A stretch of DNA of 64,000 nucleotides from positions 27,559,780 through 27,623,779 of the forward strand of contig NC_089782.1 in the NCBI RefSeq assembly GCF_040412425.1, read 5' to 3'. Of the stretch, positions 60,691-64,000 are shown one piece after another. A program made the position numbers and the translations under genes. This DNA comes from Macrobrachium rosenbergii (taxonomy: Eukaryota > Arthropoda > Malacostraca > Decapoda > Palaemonidae). Below the pieces are notes generated by a model, which was not told the DNA's origin, did no database searches, and saw only the letters and a list, made by a program, of their open reading frames with translations. Every line of letters starts with the position of its first letter. Positions within the stretch are counted from its first letter, which is position 1.

Positions 60691-60722
60691 CACCTTAACC
60701 TAACCTTACCTAACCCAATCCA
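60690..60722. repeat. Short degenerate CCTAA-like run
   Basis: CACCTTAACCTAACCTTACC then TAACCCAATCCACC resembles a degraded arthropod telomere-type repeat (CCTAA). It is very short. Confidence 0.4.
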
Positions 60723-60907
60723 CCTTATTTAGTCATGACCTTTGTACCGGACCCTCGCCCCCATTTACACACACAACCTTTAGAAACCTTTGGAAGAATA
60801 GGAGATAAATTGAAAGTGAAATGAGAGAAGAAGAGGATCAAATCTATAGAAAACGAGAATATCCCTGAGAGCCCATCCACCCTTACTGTACACACTTCCA
60901 ACGGTGG

Positions 60908-61003
60908 AATTGTTTACAGCTTAAACAAAGGGTAATGTTTACAGCTTAAACAAAGGGTTACCTATTGTTTACATCTCCAACAAAGGGTTAGCTTGTTTCC
61001 AGA
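60908..61003 (+). repeat. Minisatellite of about 28 bp, three to four units
   Basis: TTGTTTACAGCTTAAACAAA then GGGTTA is repeated, with the third unit reading GTTTACATCTCCAACAAAGG and a decayed fourth. Confidence 0.88.
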
Positions 61004-61175
61004 GGGGTCTCAGCCCTGTTATTCGGGGACTGGAGAGATGACTCGTTGCAAAGGGAAAGCTTCAAGATTCACTCACGTCCTCTATCCGTTTGTCTTGGCA
61101 CTTTCATTTTGTCTTCTGATTGGATGTGTTTCGCTTCGTTCTTTAACTTTATTCATTTGCTTGATCAGGAAGCAA
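61004..61175. other. No recognised feature
   Basis: Open frame of about 60 codons without a motif. Confidence 0.4.
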
Positions 61176-61189
61176 TATATATATATATA

Positions 61190-61240
<51 letters not shown>

Positions 61241-61275
61241 TATATATGTGTGTGTGTGTGTATGTATGTATGTGT
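61176..61275. repeat. Compound (AT)n-(GT)n microsatellite
   Basis: AT with breaks to about 61248, then a GT/TATG run. Confidence 0.96.
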
Positions 61276-61406
61276 GTGTTTATGAATGTATGTGCGACTG
61301 TAATGGGTAACAGGCAGATGAAAAAAAGGGCCGTGGTTTTGATTCATAAGATTTGTCGAGAACAGGAGAGTTAAAAACATATTTTAGAGCCACATAAATA
61401 CACACA

Positions 61407-61605
<199 letters not shown>

Positions 61606-62053
61606 GTATATACATACACGCACAGAAACATGAATGTTATATATGCATATATACAACAGGCTACACGTGCAATGTAAATGCAACATGTAGAAGGTTCCCA
61701 GAACCCCCGGTAGGGTAATGAATTCGTGTCCCTGAATAGAGTGGGTGAGGAAATCCCCAGTGGGTGACTGAGAGACAGAAGAGTACCCATGAGTCATCCC
61801 TTCAGACTTCGAGCTGATCCTCTCCTCGGGGTCGGTACAAATCCCCCATTTCGGGTACGTAGGCAAAGGGCGTTTCCTCTCTAAGCCCTTTCTCTCATAT
61901 ACTTGTTCGTTCTTTCTCGTGTCCTCGTTCACTTTCTTTTTTCTTTTGGGTCTTTTCTTTTTATCTGGTGTTCGTTTTTTTTTTATTTTCTCTGTGTAGC
62001 TCTTTCTTTCAATGTGTGGACTCAGAAATTTGTCCTTTTTGTTAGTCCTTACC

Positions 62054-62057
<4 letters not shown>
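61606..62057 (-). other. GC-richer unrecognised segment, possibly a dispersed repeat
   Basis: A minus-strand frame is open from 61932 to the AT array; its unique part is about 100 codons and includes GFLTHS-type words but no known domain. The sharp composition change and lack of any exon signal make a repeat fragment as likely as a gene piece. Confidence 0.3.

Positions 62058-62144
<87 letters not shown>
62058..62144. repeat. Compound (AT)n-(GT)n microsatellite
   Basis: AT to 62099, then GT to 62144. Confidence 0.98.
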
Positions 62145-62146
<2 letters not shown>

Positions 62147-62210
62147 GACAAAAAGACCCACTGTTTATAAGCCTTTTTATCCTCATATACTGTTGTATTA
62201 CAGTAAAGAC

Positions 62211-62213
<3 letters not shown>

Positions 62214-62268
<55 letters not shown>
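62214..62268. repeat. (AT)n microsatellite with short GT end
   Basis: AT to 62260, then GTGTGTG. It repeats on a smaller scale the AT-GT order of the preceding array. Confidence 0.97.
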
Positions 62269-63186
62269 TTAAAATTGTTTATTTTCTAAAATTAAAACCA
62301 CATCTAGAAGTATGTCGCCAAACTAATGAAATCGTAATGATAATTAACACATTGAAAACTTTGAGAAGTGTCAAGCATTTTACATTTGGAACAAAGTTAA
62401 AAAGAGGTCTATATTTACTTTTATGATTTTCATAAGCGCTCAGAGATTTATTTTTCAGCTCGAGAAAAGATGAAGAGCGCCACTTTTCGCAGGAGTTGAA
62501 ACAATTCGCCTCATTGGCCTTGTCATGCCCAACTTAAAATGAGAACAGCCATATATTTAAGAGCTTATGTTAATGTCATTCATTTTACGAATTACTGCTA
62601 AAAACTGAGGAATTGCATTTATCGTAATTAAGACTGAAATATATGATGAGTAACGGTAAAAGCAGCAAAGAACGAAACTGGTTTACATGTAATTCGTTCC
62701 AAGCTAAAATGCTTGTTAATATTAATAACTGTAGTTGCACGACAGCGTAAAAATTACGACTAAGAATTTTTCACCTAAAATTCATTTTCCAGATCAAACT
62801 ACATGATGTAAAATAGAACAAATAATAATAAAAATAATAATAATAAAAAAAAACAAATACGCACCTTTTTAGTCTTAGACATTTGTAGTCTAAATTGTGG
62901 GATAAACTTAGCCCAGGGAGTGGGTTGCCTGTGGCTAATTATAAGATAGATTTTTATTCACGTGGGCAGTTTTCTTATTTTTTCAGAAACTGGGTTTCAA
63001 TTTTTACTGTTTTTTTATAGGTTAAAAGAGAAGGTATTGTTGGGTATAATATGATCCGAGTTTTGTTGGTTTGTAATTAGAAATGTCATGAGATTTTATG
63101 GAAAAGTTTTCAAATAAATTTTTGTGCAATCCGTCATCTGGACTTAACAGTTTATAATCATAATCATCATCACCATCATCATTTTA

Positions 63187-63188
<2 letters not shown>
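62269..63188. other. Repeat-poor AT-rich stretch
   Basis: A degenerate AAT patch lies at 62820-62850. No supported frame. Confidence 0.4.
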
Positions 63189-63223
<35 letters not shown>

Positions 63224-63256
63224 TAATAATAATAATAATATTAATATTAATAATAA
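63189..63256. repeat. Interrupted (AAT)n
   Basis: AAT array with GAT and ATT breaks. Confidence 0.94.
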
Positions 63257-63361
63257 TGAGAGATCACCTCAAAATTATCTTATTAATATTTTCGCGTTGG
63301 AGGGGTGAGGATTACCTCGTCGAGGCCCTCCCATTTCTCTGTTTACATTTCTATTGCACCA

Positions 63362-63515
63362 TAACTGCGACCCACAGCAGTTGACTCTCAACTAGATGTG
63401 TAATTCACTGTTCACTCCTTAGAGGACTACTGGAATTGCTGGGATCTTACCCTTTGCCTATATCTCTCTCTCTTACTAGTTGGGGATCGAACGCTGGTTA
63501 TTCAGTTTCGAGATG

Positions 63516-63520
<5 letters not shown>
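63362..63520 (-). mobile_element. Second copy of the 23-kb SINE family, diverged
   Basis: On the minus strand GCGTTCGATCCC (about 63495-63484) is a B box. The body then has CTAAGGAGTGAAC, ACATCTAGTTGAGAGTCAAC, TGCTGTGGGTCGCAG. These are the body words of the 23103-23297 element in the same order. No poly(A) tail is visible and the head is interrupted by (GA)n. Confidence 0.7.

Positions 63521-63581
<61 letters not shown>
63519..63581. repeat. (GA)n microsatellite
   Basis: About 31 units, touching the SINE head. Confidence 0.98.
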
Positions 63582-63585
<4 letters not shown>

Positions 63586-63665
63586 TCTCTCCACCACTTA
63601 ATCTTTTACGTAACTCAAAACGTAAATTGACGATACGAGGAATATTTAATTTCAGTGGACGTCAT

Positions 63666-63667
<2 letters not shown>

Positions 63668-63709
<42 letters not shown>
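63668..63709. repeat. (GA)n microsatellite
   Basis: About 21 units. Confidence 0.98.
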
Positions 63710-63711
<2 letters not shown>

Positions 63712-63873
63712 ATTTGCGGTGAAAGGATCAAAGCGATGGAATCCTTCAGTGCCAAACCTTAGGTTCATTTAAATCCATTATCTATTAGTTAGGAAAAATT
63801 AAAGTTGGTTCAGGGTTATTTATTCTTGTGGTCGAAGCGATCTTATATCAGTTCTCTCAAGAGACTCTCAAAA

Positions 63874-63878
<5 letters not shown>

Positions 63879-63932
<54 letters not shown>
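63879..63932. repeat. (GA)n microsatellite followed by a G-rich patch
   Basis: About 27 units, then GGGTAGGGGGTGGGGGTGGG with G-quadruplex potential at 63935-63954. Confidence 0.97.
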
Positions 63933-63936
<4 letters not shown>

Positions 63937-64000
63937 GTAGGGGGTGGGGGTGGGGCGACGGGACGAATCTGTAAGACAAATGCAGCTTTAATTAAAAGGT

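Noticed and set aside
60690..60722. True telomere or subtelomere
   Set aside because: Only a few degenerate units; unrelated DNA continues on both sides.

Overview
The window is non-coding eukaryotic DNA, AT-rich and dense in simple repeats. Long (AT)n, (CT/GA)n, (AAT/ATT)n, (GT/CA)n and compound arrays recur every few hundred bases from end to end. This density, together with short dispersed repeats that I remember (without a search) from shrimp, prawn and crab sequence, points to a decapod crustacean. I cannot name the species. No open reading frame looks like a host gene. The open frames are repeat translations (IYIY, SLSL, RERE, HTHT) or short unrecognised stretches. I see no complete tRNA, no rRNA, no CRISPR and no bacterial-type operon.

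Layout. 0-3.3 kb: a 39-bp minisatellite, a tandem duplication behind it, and paired copies of short segments in which only one copy carries an (AT)n tract. 3.3-11 kb: simple repeats, a dispersed repeat (8.2 kb) and a degenerate repeat pair. 11.3-13.3 kb: three copies of a multi-hairpin mobile-element-like family, one nearly complete. 13.3-22 kb: mostly single-copy-looking DNA with very long SSRs and G-rich islands. 22-29 kb: a tRNA-derived SINE with a poly(A) tail at 23.1-23.3 kb, small tandem duplications, and a three-copy diverged tandem array at 27-28.5 kb. 30.8-31 kb: a 134-bp element with perfect 30-bp terminal inverted repeats between (AT)n tracts. 35.6-57.7 kb: a mosaic of old duplications. 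It holds a roughly 2-2.6 kb inverted pair (36.1-38.3 kb against 55.1-57.7 kb), at least four copies of a roughly 0.9-kb unit at 41-50 kb, a (CT)n-containing tandem at 39.8-40.4 kb, a 43-bp minisatellite at 40.5-40.7 kb, palindromes flanked by (ATT)n, and a decayed non-LTR retrotransposon fragment at 48.8-49.1 kb. 57.7-64 kb: more long SSRs, further copies of dispersed families, and a second copy of the 23-kb SINE family.

The most interesting signal is evolutionary. Several duplicated segments have strongly diverged unique sequence, yet keep (CT/GA)n arrays at the same internal positions. At other positions one copy has grown an SSR that its partner lacks. The duplicate pairs therefore give an internal record of microsatellite birth and long persistence. 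Many repeat-family boundaries also abut SSRs, which suggests the arrays take part in rearrangement or insertion. All homologies were found by reading and aligning by eye; identities and exact ends need a self-alignment.
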